Under the pieces are notes generated by a model, which saw nothing but the letters and a program-made list of their open reading frames with translations, searched no databases and had not been told where the DNA came from. Both the position numbers and the translations under genes were made by a program. DNA of 64,000 nucleotides from assembly GCA_963930775.1 (NCBI GenBank), contig OZ005691.1:7685000-7748999 (forward strand), read 5' to 3'. Numbering within the stretch: the first letter of the stretch is position 1; each line of letters starts with the position of its first letter. Shown here piece by piece: positions 1-11,170 of the stretch. This DNA comes from Cliona cf. orientalis. Taxonomy: Eukaryota; Porifera; Demospongiae; Clionaida; Clionaidae.

Positions 1-1335
1 TGCGCAGAGTTTTCTTCTCTGATTTCATTTGTATTGGAAGTTGTGCTCTATTGGAGCTGCTACTAGATACAGATTCTGTACTTACTAGGTCATCTGTTGT
101 GTTCATGGGTACCATAAATTTTTTGCCACTCTCTAGTAAAGTCTCTCCTTCGCTTGTCTTACAAATAATACCCTGAATTCCATAGTGCTGGCTTTGTTTG
201 ATAATTGATTTAAGTTCCTTCTTTACAACTCCAAGGACATGGCACTTTTGTATGAATAGCCACCACCACTTTTCACTGTGACCCTGAGAATTTCCATATG
301 ATGTGCATGATTTATTGTATGCATTAGTCCAAGCCAATCCACTTCCTCTTATCCACTGAGAAATCTTTAGCTCTCCTTTTGATCCTAGTGTTTGTACTGC
401 ATCATAATATACAGAATTTCTAATTCTTCAGTAAGGTCATGATCAGCCTCTGTCGATTCTGCTGTAAGTTCACACACGTCACAACAATTAGGATGTTTTA
501 CCATATCCTTGATGTCTTCACCAGTCTGAGAGAGCTTTCGAAGACATAATCTTCGACACTGATTGACTATATTTGACATAACATACTTCCATGACTCTGA
601 AAACTCATTTAGGACCCTTGAACAATGCTCCTGATTACCAAGGTGCCCTTTTATCTATGCATTGCCATAATCTATATTTGTGGTACTATAAAAAATGGTT
701 GCTCTTGCTGGATTTCCATCCCTTCCTGCACGCCTGAGTTCCTGAGCCCAACTGCATATGTTCTCGGGAACGCCATAATGGATTATGTGGCGAATATTGG
801 GCTTGTTGATACCTATTCCAAATGCACTAATAACCACCATAACACTTACATCTCCATTCCTCCATCTGTCAAAACTCTCATTTCTGGATCTGATATCCAT
901 TTCTCCATAGTATGCAACTGAATCAATGCCATAAGTACTTAGTTCACTCATGATAGGTCCAACATCGTCAATAAAATCAGTATGCACTATTGCGCATTCA
1001 TCACTCTGTATATAGCATTTCTGAAACTCTAGAAGCAAAATAGGAGAAGTCCTTTCTACGTATTGATGAAGGAATTTCCTCACAAGCAAGCATTATATTT
1101 GGACGATCAATACTCCCTTTGCTAATAATATTGTAGGGTTTCTAAGCAAATAATGTATGCTCTCTTCCACAGCTGGAGGAGCTATAGCTGTCAAACACAA
1201 TAATGGAGTTGAGGGAAAGTCGTGCTTCAGTGATTCTAATGTCTTATAGGCTGGTCTAAATTCTTGCCAATAATGAAACAAGTGAGCTTCATCAAGTGCA
1301 ATTAAGCAAAACTCTGTTTTCATCAATTAGTCGAT
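1..1335 (-). pseudogene. RecQ-like DNA helicase remnant, 3' part, broken
   Basis: A degraded RecQ-family ATP-dependent 3'-5' DNA helicase, read right to left and running off the left edge. Pieces lie in domain order: motif II DEAH followed by an LTAIAPP motif III (1093-1326), the second RecA lobe with motif VI QELRRAGRDG (655-1089), the RecQ zinc-binding module CRRLC...CCDVC (385-654), and a winged-helix RQC-like tail containing WWWLF (1-383). Visible breaks are an in-frame TAG at 655-657, frame changes near 1100-1130 (the original frame then meets TAA at 1093-1095), near 1020-1045 and near 395-410. Motifs 0, I and Ia are missing, so the 5' half was lost. No functional product is expected. 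RecQ-like genes are multi-copy in sponges; whether this copy travelled with a transposon is inference. Confidence 0.85.
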
Positions 1336-1664
1336 TTTAGCGCAATTGTTCTAGTGACTGTCCTGAGCATGCGCACTTGCGCGTGTGCGTGCGTGCGCAT
1401 GCGCGATTATCATAATAATGATTCAGGCATTTGAACAATGTTTCACATAAATCTTTCCTTTAGTATTAACTAGTGGTATCTATCTACAAGAGGAGAATTT
1501 ATTAAATTCAAGGAAAATCCCCTAGTCACTTTTAGGACTGAAATAATGATATTCATAGATAATTAAACATCAAATTTCAGGTTTTACTCTGTAGATGTGT
1601 TTTGCATAATTCCTTCCCATAATAATTATGCTGTTATATATTATCCATGATTTATGCAAAATGT

Positions 1665-1774
1665 GCCTTGCATAATTCCATCCCTAGAGTAACCCAAGGT
1701 GAGTTTTGCATAATTCCTCTCCTAGAGTAACCCAAGGGAATGCTTGCATAATTCAATCCCTAGAGTAACCCATG
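1665..1774. repeat. Short tandem repeat, about 3 units
   Basis: Three consecutive imperfect units of roughly 35-50 bp, each carrying TTGCATAATTC followed by CCTAGAGTAACCCA. A weaker fragment lies at about 1598-1620. The rest of 1336-1811 is AT-rich with no coding signal, apart from an alternating purine-pyrimidine GCGTGCG stretch at about 1366-1405. Confidence 0.7.
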
Positions 1775-1811
1775 GATTTTTTCATTATTTTATGCAAAAA
1801 AGTATAGGACC

Positions 1812-2033
1812 GCTAGAGAAAGCGAACTGAGAGAGACGCAATAAGGATATCATCGGATAGTCCACGATCTCTTCTACGCTAGGTTCGAATTCTGGGCCCC
1901 AACAACCTTTCATGCGCGCTAAACATTTTGAAACAGTCTTAACCGCATTTTCATCATCATTACTCATAATTACCTCATAATTACCTCATCGGTCGGCCGA
2001 TTTGTTTTTTTTCTAATTGGGACTCTGGACGTA
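1812..2033 (+). mobile_element. MITE family A, 5'-truncated copy
   Basis: Matches the right part of the full copies at 5014-5395 and 59517-59909, sharing a stretch with CTAGGTTCGAATTCTGGG and CAACAACCTTTCATGCGCG. It ends in the same terminal repeat GGGACTCTGGACGTA at 2019-2033. The left terminal repeat is missing. The open frame inside it on the minus strand recurs only because the repeat recurs. Confidence 0.75.
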
Positions 2034-2314
2034 ATAATTATGCATGATATTGCGAGAATGAAATAATTTTATCAATTTAGGAGCTTACAATTATTATTGT
2101 AATAAATTTTAATACACATGCATGCACCTAATATATTATAGTATATTGATTGAAAGAAACTATGATTGATTGGAACATTATTATAACATGTATCCCAACG
2201 TCACAAAAACGAAAGCAATTTTGCTCTTTGCTCTTTGCTCTGTACTTATTACTTCATCAAGCCTATCAAATCCAGAAATCGTTGAGCGCATGCATGATCA
2301 AGGGTGCATATAAT

Positions 2315-2363
2315 GGGGGGGGGGGGGGGGGGGGGGGGGATGAATCCTCCCCCCCCCCCCCCC
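2315..2363. repeat. G25 / C15 mirror tract
   Basis: A run of 25 G (2315-2339), nine mixed bases, then 15 C (2349-2363). Either strand could fold as a hairpin or the G run as a quadruplex. Run lengths in an assembly are unreliable here. Confidence 0.9.
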
Positions 2364-2524
2364 AGATTTTAATTATGTATATTTAAGGGCTTATCAAGCT
2401 GTGGATCAATAAGCCCTTGGTATAATACTTTCAATTTTGCCAAAAGGGACAAACCACTCCCATTACTTCATTGCTGCCACGGTGGCAATCCAATAAGACT
2501 TAGTAGCAGTGGTCACAAAATTGG

Positions 2525-2806
2525 GTGTGGCAACACAAGGCCCCCTCCACTACAAAAAAGTTATCTGATGATTTAGAACCAGGTGTTGATCCAGAAGTTT
2601 TGCATGCATGGAAGGAGGCTGATGGGATGGCTGCCGATAGCAAAGTATACTGGTGCAAAAGGCATGGTGGAATTAATTATGGAGGACGTGACTGTTGCAT
2701 AAAAGAACTAGCTAGTGAAGGGCTCTATATATCCACCCCACTGGATCAGCCTCTAGCTGAGAATACACTTACAATAATATTATGTGGAAAATTCCATTAC
2801 TGGTGA
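2525..2806 (+). other. Unrecognised open segment, 93 codons
   Basis: An open stretch with mixed, protein-like composition, including the pieces VYWCKRHGG and GRDCCIKELA with paired cysteines. The family is not recognised. No convincing splice partners were seen on either side. It could be an exon fragment of an old transposase or host gene, or chance. The nominal start is a non-ATG-supported guess, so only the open segment is reported. Confidence 0.25.
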
Positions 2807-2829
2807 ATAAAATGCTTGGAATCTAGCCT

Positions 2830-4600
2830 GTGTAAACTTCTGGACCATTAATTTTGTAGCAAGTGCATACACACCTTACAAGTATCCAGCAGCGAAAAAG
2901 GGGCACCTAGCCTCTGCTTGCAAAAAGTGGACTACAGTCAGGAGTGAGCCTAAATGTGAACAGGTCCATTAAGTCGTCAATGATGGCCGAGGAGTAGCTA
3001 GAGCTGGCATTGTATAGTAGGTACGTTGAAGCTACTGCTGGTGGCTAGCTAACACTGAACAGGGTTAAAACGGAAATGGAATAGGAAAAGGGATCGAACC
3101 TTGGTTTCCATATAGCGAATTAGTGAACAAAAGTACCAACAGTTGCCAAAGAACACCTCATGATCAATTAGCTAGCTATGTATAGTCTGTTGTAGCAGGA
3201 AAATAAACATGTAATTATGAGTGGGTAATTCACTGGCAAGAATATGCAGACCTGCACTATGATTGGTCCTTCCAATTAATTTAATAGTCATGACCTTGAA
3301 TTATCTGATTAAAGTGCTCAAATTCCTTTCCCTAGCCCAACGATTGTGTTCATATTTATCAGACCCCTTAATATTTTCCGCCTCAAAGATGGGGTCTGGG
3401 CATGAGACTATAATATTATTATCCAAAGTGAACAAGCACACAATTAAGTTAAGCTATTAGTGTCCTCGGCTCCGCAGAGGTGAAAGGAGCATAACCTTTG
3501 ATCATGACAAAAGGCATAGGACCATGCATGCCTACGTGGCAGGAACTGGCTAAATAGCATTGAGATAGGACTGGTATCCATCAGGAAGTTGTAGCTATCC
3601 CGATGTCTTCGTGGATGATTGGGGACATAAAAGGGCTCAAAGCAATTAATCATGAATTATTGAGGATTCATGTTGATCCAGAAGCCACATACTACCACAA
3701 ATTAAAGCAAGGTCAGTCCTCCTTACCTGAAGAGAAAACCAAGAGAAATTATTGTTTTTGAGTGGGCGGCACCAGTCACCACCTAAACTTAATTATCAAG
3801 TGTTAGAGCGATGAAAGCGTAAGATTAGTGTAGTTACTGTCAATTGCGAACGTGACCAAACTTAATAAGCACCCTCTTTCGCTGCGCTCATTGATGTATG
3901 ATCATAGGCGGCTGCAGACCAGGGCATACCAGGGCTAAGCCCGGGTAGAGATTGGGGCATATTCATTAAATATGGCCTAAAAAGTCAAAATCAGCAATAA
4001 AAATGAAGGTTATTGCATTAATGACCTGCCATGCCCGGGTTCCTTATGTGCTCTACAGCCGCCAGTGTGTATGATCCTTTTGCCAGGGGCCAAGCCGATT
4101 CTTAAATTATTACTGATCGAACAGATAGCCCACTAAAAGGCTGGCAGCTGTGACTAAAGTGGGCTGGGTGGGGTAGATAAAACTTGTGTACACTACATTG
4201 TGTGGTGACGTAAAAGGGCAGCATTCTTGAGTCAATGTTGTCAACAGGTGCTTTCCAGAGGGAGGCAACTCTATTCTTCTCTTGGGAGCCCTAATTGCGT
4301 GTGACTACTTCTCTATCTCTGATTGATAGAGTCACATGATGTGCCATGTGCAATAATCTATCAACATTTTTACCAGACGATCTTATAATGAACACTTGAC
4401 CATGCACTCAGTAGCTGCATACGTTGAAATAGTGTAGATGGTAAAGGTCGTCAATATAGTGGGTTCACTTCACTGTACAGTACGATGCCGGCGCCTCAGT
4501 TGCAGACTAGCCTCGGATCATCGGGAATCTGAGAGTGTCTCTGGACCTCGATAGTGAAAATTTCAACGCAAGCTGAGAACTTAACAGCGCAGTACAGCTA
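2830..4600. other. Intergenic stretch with one weak foldback
   Basis: No gene is supported. Around 3895-4075 two inverted segments (GGCGGCTGCAGA... and ...CTACAGCCGCC, each adjoining a CCCGGG) flank an AT-rich core and look like a small degenerate foldback element. Nothing else was recognised. Confidence 0.4.
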
Positions 4601-4602
4601 GA

Positions 4603-4660
4603 CTTAGCCTCGTCCCCAGGCCCCTCCCAACGTTGGGAGGGGCCTGGGGACGAGGCTAAG
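4603..4660. repeat. Perfect 2 x 29 bp palindrome without a loop
   Basis: Arms 4603-4631 and 4632-4660 are exact reverse complements centred on AACGTT. The arms contain GCCTCGTCCCCAGGCC, and the same motif recurs singly near 23195-23212. Such loop-free palindromes are normally unstable, so this is either very young or an assembly product. Confidence 0.9.
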
Positions 4661-4689
4661 CTAGACTGGTCTGGCGGCACGCTGCTCAT

Positions 4690-4965
4690 GATGATGGTGC
4701 GTGCTATATATAGCGCAGGGCTATCTATATATATCCACGGGATTACGTCAGCCTAGAGAACGCGTGAAGTTCGGCCGTCGCTGCTCGTCAGACAAGGCAA
4801 CACGCTGCTTGTAAGGTATTCGCTGGATACACGCGCAAGATACTCTATATATTTCACTAAATTTCAAGTCCCAGAAGGGCTCCATCGAGGCCCTGAATTT
4901 TCTCATAATTACCTCATAGATTACACCATAGGTTTCATCATAATTACTCATAATTATCTAATAAC
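4690..4965 (-). repeat. Dispersed repeat R2, copy 1
   Basis: Inverted relative to 58957-59240. Shared blocks are GCGTGCTATATATAGCGCA, CGTGAAGTTC, TTTCAAGTCCCAGAA and GGGCCTCG-type sequence followed by CTCATAATTACCTCATA. It sits immediately left of a MITE-A copy, as its partner does at 59 kb. Confidence 0.75.
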
Positions 4966-5013
4966 CGCAAAAAAGTAAATTGCTACTGAGTGCATAATGA
5001 AAAACTTAGAGAC

Positions 5014-5395
5014 TACGTCCAGAGTCCCTCATGAATACGCCGCCATAAATTCGAACTAGGACACATCGACAAACTGCGCATGCTCCGTATACGTGTACAA
5101 TATTGAGGCGCGCGGCTTGAGCCGTTCACCCGCCATGTGCTCGACTGAATAGGGAAATCCCCCCGAGTGCGAGCTCGCCAAAGAAAGCGAACCGAGAAAA
5201 TCGCCATATCTCATCGATAGTCCACGATGTCTTCTATGCTAGGTTCGAATTCTGGGTCCCAACAACCTTTCATGCGCGCTAAACATTTTGAAACAGTTTC
5301 ACAGAAATTACATCATAAGTTTCATCATAGGTTTCATCATAATTTCATCATAGCGAGAGTCGAATTCTTTGTTTCTAATTGGGACTCTGGACGTA
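5014..5395 (+). mobile_element. MITE family A, full copy with TIRs
   Basis: A 382-bp non-autonomous DNA element bounded by exact 15-bp terminal inverted repeats TACGTCCAGAGTCCC (5014-5028) and GGGACTCTGGACGTA (5381-5395). The right end runs into a short ACGTA tandem tract (to about 5415), which hides any target-site duplication. No coding capacity is convincing. Relatives lie at 1812-2033 and 59517-59909. Confidence 0.85.
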
Positions 5396-5529
5396 ACGTA
5401 ACGTAACGTAATAACGTAATTACCCACAGGCGTGTAGGTAAAGGTCGTTACGTAAAGTGATCTCGTATTATTACCCCGTGCGCATGCGCAAGAGGTTGTC
5501 TGTTTGTCGTCGTTGTAGGCATGAAATTC

Positions 5530-5800
5530 GCGTTTTAGGCACGTGTGCGTGGTATAAGTAAGACCAATCGATATACGCTTCCAATAGCTTAAAACGGCTT
5601 ACTAATCGTACATTTTTTTTTGTTCAGCATGCCCGTGGTTTATTGACCACACCCACTCTACTGACATGCTGATACGCATGCTCAAGCTCAGTGTTGCATG
5701 GAAAGGATCCTTAAGCTCTGAGTAGAGTGTTACAATACTACGCTGCAGTGGCTATAGAGCGCGCGGGGTATGTGCTCTTCAGAGCGCTAGTTATAATAGG
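5530..5800 (+). repeat. Dispersed repeat R11, copy 1
   Basis: Shares TTATTGACCACACCCACTCT, GAGTGTTACAATACTAC and GGGGTATGTGCTCT-type blocks with 27780-28035, and in inverted form with about 41040-41350. It is non-coding. The hAT-like element at 19162-19787 is inserted into another fragment carrying the same GAGCACATACCCC end. Confidence 0.7.
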
Positions 5801-6362
5801 CATGTCAGAACCCCAAAAAATTGCCTATAAAAAACCTGCACACATGTAAATATTACGAAGTTTCAGGGATCATAACTACTCACTACAATGTGCTACGAAC
5901 ACCAAACTTGCACCACAGGCTTCAGCAAAGATAGCAGTATCCAAAGTGTTGGGTTGTAACCACTTCCGGCATTGCGGGGCTTCATGTAAAGAAAAACATT
6001 TTCTAGTGATACCCTGTCAATTAATTACACCTCCAACTATTAACAACACCGTTTGGAATCATTAAAATTGCATTAGCTGACCATCAAGAATCAATATAAA
6101 GTGGCTAAATATCCATCAAGAAAGTAATTAAAATTTTATAGCTTATACCGTCAGGAAGTAATTATTGGTCTTCCGTGGGGGTGTATCCTTTATTAATGGA
6201 AAAGCCCATTGCTGGCTCACACACAACTGCTTGAGCGTCAGGCTGTCTCCTTTGAGCCATGTGCTGCACACTGCTGCTCTTCAAAGCGCGCGCGGGAACT
6301 GAACTCTGACCTTTAACCTCCTAGTCGAGTCCTAAAGGCTACTAAAGTCACACCATGTTGAG

Positions 6363-6390
6363 CCCCCCCCCCCCCCCCCCCCCCCCCCCG
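6363..6390 (+). repeat. C28 homopolymer
   Basis: Twenty-eight consecutive C residues immediately left of the R4 repeat copy. The region 5801-6362 before it holds no recognisable feature. Confidence 0.9.
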
Positions 6391-7334
6391 TAGTAACAGA
6401 GGCTTTGATTCAGTTACGAACTGACCATATTAAATAATAATTATATTATTATTCCCAGTAGCCACCTGCATAGAGTGACTCTCAACTATGATCATAGTAG
6501 CAAAACGTTTCGATGCTTCGATCACTCAACAAAGATGAATTCGACAGTGCAGCCCCTGAAATTTATCTCATAAACTACCTCATAATTACACCCGGGCCAT
6601 ATGGTTTGGTGATATTAACTCATATTATTGAACCACAGCCCGGCGTATATGGTAGCTAGGCACAGGCGCCGCACATGCCCAGGGAACTGAGCTCTTGAGC
6701 TCCACCCCTTTTGGTGGGGGTGTGGCTCCCAAGCCAGTTTCTTGCATGCTAAAATTTTCTAGGAGAGCACTGCCATAGCTTGGAGCAGTTCCCTGGCGTC
6801 ATCAATGTCCTGGCTATGCACTGACTACGGAAAAGTGAGGATGTGTGATACAGTCAGGTACCTTACCCTAGATCACTGATCAGAATCTGCAGAGCACATT
6901 AGCTACCCCATCCTACTAGAATGCTGTTCAAATAATTATTAATTTTGTTATTCTTATCTTGATTCCATTCAGTGAACAAACATATATAATATGCATGCAC
7001 AGTGAGATTGTGAAGAGTGTCTGACATAATCTCATTGTGTGTGCATATAATATATCATGCACATGTCATGTTATGCTTGCCAATGGTTATCTGATAATAT
7101 CCATCCACCTGTCATCTTCAAAACAAGTACAGTACTAAGTCGCTAATTTATGCAGGAATGTTAATTTAGTCAAGTGCACATGACGTATCATGATGTGTGG
7201 CCAATCTCCTGACATGATATGATCTGATCTGTGATCTGACGCCTGACAACGATATTATAATCGATTACCTTGCGCATACGCATTGGTAATTTTCCCGTAC
7301 CCCTTGTGCATGCGCCTGAGAGTTAACCACTAAA
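6391..7334 (+). repeat. ~950 bp dispersed duplication R4, copy A
   Basis: Closely matches 10208-11170 from GTAGTAACAGAGGCTTTGAT to TTAACCACTAAA, with scattered substitutions and small indels. Contains a local inverted repeat around 6999-7040 (GTGAGATT... / ...AATCTCAT). No coding frame. It ends just upstream of the lectin-like gene and may supply its promoter region. Confidence 0.85.
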
Positions 7335-7423
7335 TTTTAGCACGTGCACTCTACAAAAACCCTTTTATATAAATTAAACTGGTAGGTACGGTCTTGATAG
7401 TTCATAATCTTCTTATTTGCACG

Positions 7424-8372
7424 ATGAAAGTAACTCTAGCATTCGTGGCAATTGTTCTGGCCAGCTATTGCTTGTGTGAGTCAAGTGCTCATGTGGCAGA
7501 TTTCTCGGGTGTGAAAGGCACAAATAATATTACTGCATTATTTCACACACCCTCAACGCTGTTTTTTCAGCTACAAGCTCAATCAAATGGCAAATGCCTG
7601 AAACTCACAGCAAACAGGGTAATCTATGTGAATTGTAGTGACCGCGAGTCAACGATATATTTTCGTAATGGAAACAACATAGTCATCTTTGGAACAAGTC
7701 ATTGTCTTGACCGTGAACGTTACCACAGTAGTTATTCCAATCTCCGCTACTCTGTTTGTGACCATTGTGGAGCTAAAAACTGGGACATTAAAAGTGATGG
7801 ATCATTGAGAGATGGAAAACTCTGCATCTCTTCTATATCCTGCGATCATGCTGAAGTTCGACACTGTTCGTATAATGAGTTTTAAAGATTCAATGTACTT
7901 GTGCTTGGAGATCGTTTTCTCCTGAAGAGTGTGGACCATGGCGACTGTGTTGGCGGTAGTAAGTTTGTCGACTGTGACTGTGCTCCTTCCTTTTATGTTA
8001 CAGGCACACCTCGAAACTACAACATCAGACTTTACGTTCCTGGTGATATTAATGGTAAACTTAATATTTGCCTTGACCGAAAAAGCTGCCATTCATCCAC
8101 CTCGAATCTCGAGTATTCTAAATGTGATCACTGTGGTGCAAAACACTGGTCAATTGAAGGCAATGCAGTTGGAGAAGATGAAATGAAAAACTGTAGCTAT
8201 TAACCGAGGTAGTAAAAACACAACATATGTGTCACACTGTTCGGATGGACACGAACCACTCTCTTTTGAAGTCCTTCCATCTAAAAGTGTAAATGTCGAA
8301 AGTGGCTTGTACTGGAATAGCATTCTCAAATGTGGGCACTTAACAGAGGTGATTGAGGATTCTGTACTGTGA
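7424..8372 (+). pseudogene. Secreted lectin-like (beta-trefoil type) protein, broken
   Basis: The ATG at 7424 starts a clear signal peptide (MKVTLAFVAIVLASYCLC). The mature part contains two homologous modules, each with a Cys-Leu-Asp-Arg motif and a CDHCGAK-x-W motif (first module about residues 50-145; second from 7886). Spacing of the Cys and Trp residues resembles ricin-B-type beta-trefoil carbohydrate-binding domains; that assignment is tentative. The frame is interrupted by an in-frame TAA at 7883-7885 between the modules and by a +1 frame change near 8195; a further open tail reaches a TGA at 8370-8372. The first segment alone could still yield a one-module secreted protein. Nothing indicates a toxic enzyme domain. 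Confidence 0.6.
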
Positions 8373-9420
8373 GCACTATCTATAATAAAAAGTGAAATAT
8401 TAATGATTGGATTGAACTGTACTGCGTATAATTATTTGTATAATTGCTTAAAATTGTTTTCTTGGGTGCATGGTTCTAGAATCATGTGCTTACTTACCTA
8501 TATATATAGGGTGTTACAAGAGTGTTCATTAATTAATGTTATTATTTGTGCTAACTTGTGAATACTACTATTTCTTTTATTATTAAGATATGGAGTTTTA
8601 GAGTGATTCTTAGACTACTGACTAATGCATTACTGAATAAGTCATGTTCTGCATTTCCTAAAAAGAATCCTTTACATGAACTCTTATGTATGTATTCGTT
8701 AAGTACTAAAATTTAATGTAAACGGTTTAAAGGCTTGTGATAGCCGAAATCACAAGATAACTCAGCATGTAGCTACAATTGAAATTAGCTATAGCTATAT
8801 ATACAATAATAATATTTTATAGCTACTTAAACAAAAGCATGCTGAAAACAAAAATCCGAAAAGAGTGATACCCCAGAATGCCTTAGAACTGGCCAGTAGA
8901 TTGTATTATATATTATAACCATCTACAATATTATAAGGAAAGTCTCAGCTCAGTTGCATGCATAAAATCATGACTGTTGCATATCTTTGATAGAGTCATC
9001 AATTTTATACAATGCACATGCTCTTGCAAGCATCTGCATGCATGGATATAGTACGTACAGTTAATCACAGATGGTCTCAGTACCAATATATCACTTGTAC
9101 TCACTGCACACCTGCAAAGCAAGTAATACAGCATGCAACTACCTAGCATTGTAAATGGGTGCATGGATTGTATTAATCACCTATGGAAGGTCAAGTTGCA
9201 TTGATGGAGTCATCAGATTACACTAATTGTGCTCTCACTACACACCTGTAAAAGAATTAACACATGCAGCATGCAGCTATCTAGCATTGTTATTTAACTA
9301 TTACACACAGGTGGATTAACCATTGTGCTGACACTCACATGATTCCATTCATGCAACTGATCATGAGATATTCCTAATTTTATAGATCATCAGAATTTTA
9401 TTCGAATAAATTAAATATAA
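8373..9420. other. AT-rich intergenic stretch
   Basis: No gene supported. A degenerate direct duplication of about 80-150 bp is visible between about 8985-9155 and 9208-9285 (shared GAGTCATCA, ACACCTG, GCAGCATGCA and CTAGCATTG). Confidence 0.5.
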
Positions 9421-9424
9421 GCTG

Positions 9425-9610
9425 TACCTCAATTAACAGCCGCCCTAGAATGGTAGCCATGTGCGTGTGCAAACACAATTAAGTGGGTGTGGGCTGGCCA
9501 CGAGTGCAAGCGATGATCGAATGATCATTAGTTCAAGTCAAAAAGCATGACAAATGATTTCCTAGGCTTGATTCTGCTGCGTATTTTTCGATCATAGAGC
9601 ATTTGAAAAG
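9425..9610 (+). repeat. R8 repeat fragment (AGCCGCCCT family)
   Basis: Shares AGCCGCCCT, AATGGTAGCC, ACACAATTAAGTGGG and a downstream CTTGATTCTGCTGCG block with copies at 23320-23610, 23985-24080, 57184-58110 and 62327-62600. The TACCGTA end is eroded here. Confidence 0.6.
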
Positions 9611-10207
9611 CAGTACTAAAAACCTAATCTATCGTGTAAGTGTATCTGCTTGCAAGCTGTCAATTGAAATAGTGTCACCACACCAAACGTACCACATAGC
9701 TACATGTATATCACGCGTGATCTACTGCAACTGAAATGTGTAGCTATTATAGCTACTAATACCATGCAATTGCAGTGCACTGAGAGTGTTGTGCTCAAGA
9801 CAGCTCTAATTAAAATACAGTGCGTGTCATCACAGTACCACATGTGGAACTTGCTTTTCTGATAGTATCTACATTGTCATATTTGCACCAAAAAGTTATC
9901 TCTTCTAGCTCTAGAATGAATCACATGCATGCGTATGCATGGTTTTTCACCTCTGAGCATAGCATGTACATAATATAAACATATAATCCTACAATATCAT
10001 ATGATATACATGTACACATGCATGCACACAGTAACTACTGGTGTCATTTAATTTACGTAAAGGGCAAAAGGTTGTTTTAGACAAAGAAAACATCCCAAAC
10101 ACCAGCATAATAATATATAGTGTATAGTGTAAACTGACAACTGCAGAACAGCAGCAGCTGATTTCGCTTTGCCGGTCAATTGTTGTCAATGAATGGAAAA
10201 GGTACAA

Positions 10208-11170
10208 GTAGTAACAGAGGCTTTGATTCAGTTTACAAACTGACCATAATATTATCTCCAGTAGCCACCTGCATGGACTGACTCTCAACCATGCATGATC
10301 ATAGTAGCAAAACGTTTTAATGCTTTGTTGAGTCACAAGAAGTGCAGCCCCTGAAATTTATCGCATAAATTACCTCATCATTACACCATAAGCTAGGTTT
10401 GGTGATAATTAACTCATATTATTGAACCACAGCAGTGGGGTATACGTAGCTAGGCACAGGCACACCAGGGCACATGCCCAGGGAACTGAGCTCTTGAGCT
10501 GCACCCCTTTTGGTGGGGGTGTGGCTCCCAAACCAGTTTCTTGCATACTAAAATTTTCTAGGAGAGCACTGCCATAGATTGGAGCAGTGCCCTGGCGTTA
10601 TCAATGTCCTGGCTACACCACTGACCACAGAAAAGTAAATAGCTATTGAGGATGTGTGATACAGCCAGGTACCTTCACCCAACATCACTATCAGAATCTG
10701 CAGAGCACATTACCCCATCCTACTAGAACACTGTTCAAATTTGTTATTCCTATCTTGATTCCATTTGAACAAGAATAATATGCATGCACAGTGAGATTAT
10801 GACACTCTTCACAATCAGAATCATACGATCTAGCAGATCTAGATCGTATGCTTCAGATTGTGAAGAGTGTCTGACATAATCTCATTGTGCGTGCATATGC
10901 ACATGTCATGTTATGCTTGTTCAATGGTTATCTGATAATATCCACCCACCTGTCATCTTCAAAACAAGTACAGTACTAAGTCGCTAATTTATGCAGGAAA
11001 GTTAAATTTAGTCACGTGCACAGGACGTATCATGATATGTGGCCAATCTCCTGACATGATATGATCTGATCTGTGATCTGACGCCCAACAACAATAGTCG
11101 ATTACCTTGCGCATACGCACGGATAAATTTTCTGTACCCCTCGCACATGCACCGAGACTTAACCACTAAA
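10208..11170 (+). repeat. ~950 bp dispersed duplication R4, copy B
   Basis: Partner of 6391-7334 in the same orientation. It differs by an added hairpin at 10801-10871: arms GACACTCTTCACAATC and GATTGTGAAGAGTGTC, with a nested CTAGATCGTAT palindrome. Copy A has only one arm. Confidence 0.85.

Noticed and set aside
625..921. Plus-strand open frame of 98 codons
   Set aside because: It is the antisense shadow of the RecQ-like helicase second lobe.
1785..1967. 60-codon frame beginning MSNDDENAV
   Set aside because: Lies in the truncated MITE-A copy; the full copies do not preserve it.
2150..2386. Open frame with a poly-glycine and poly-proline tail
   Set aside because: The tail is only the G25 and C15 homopolymers; no conserved sequence before it.
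7802..8186. Additional frames over the lectin-like gene on both strands
   Set aside because: They overlap the module-bearing frame and lack any motif.
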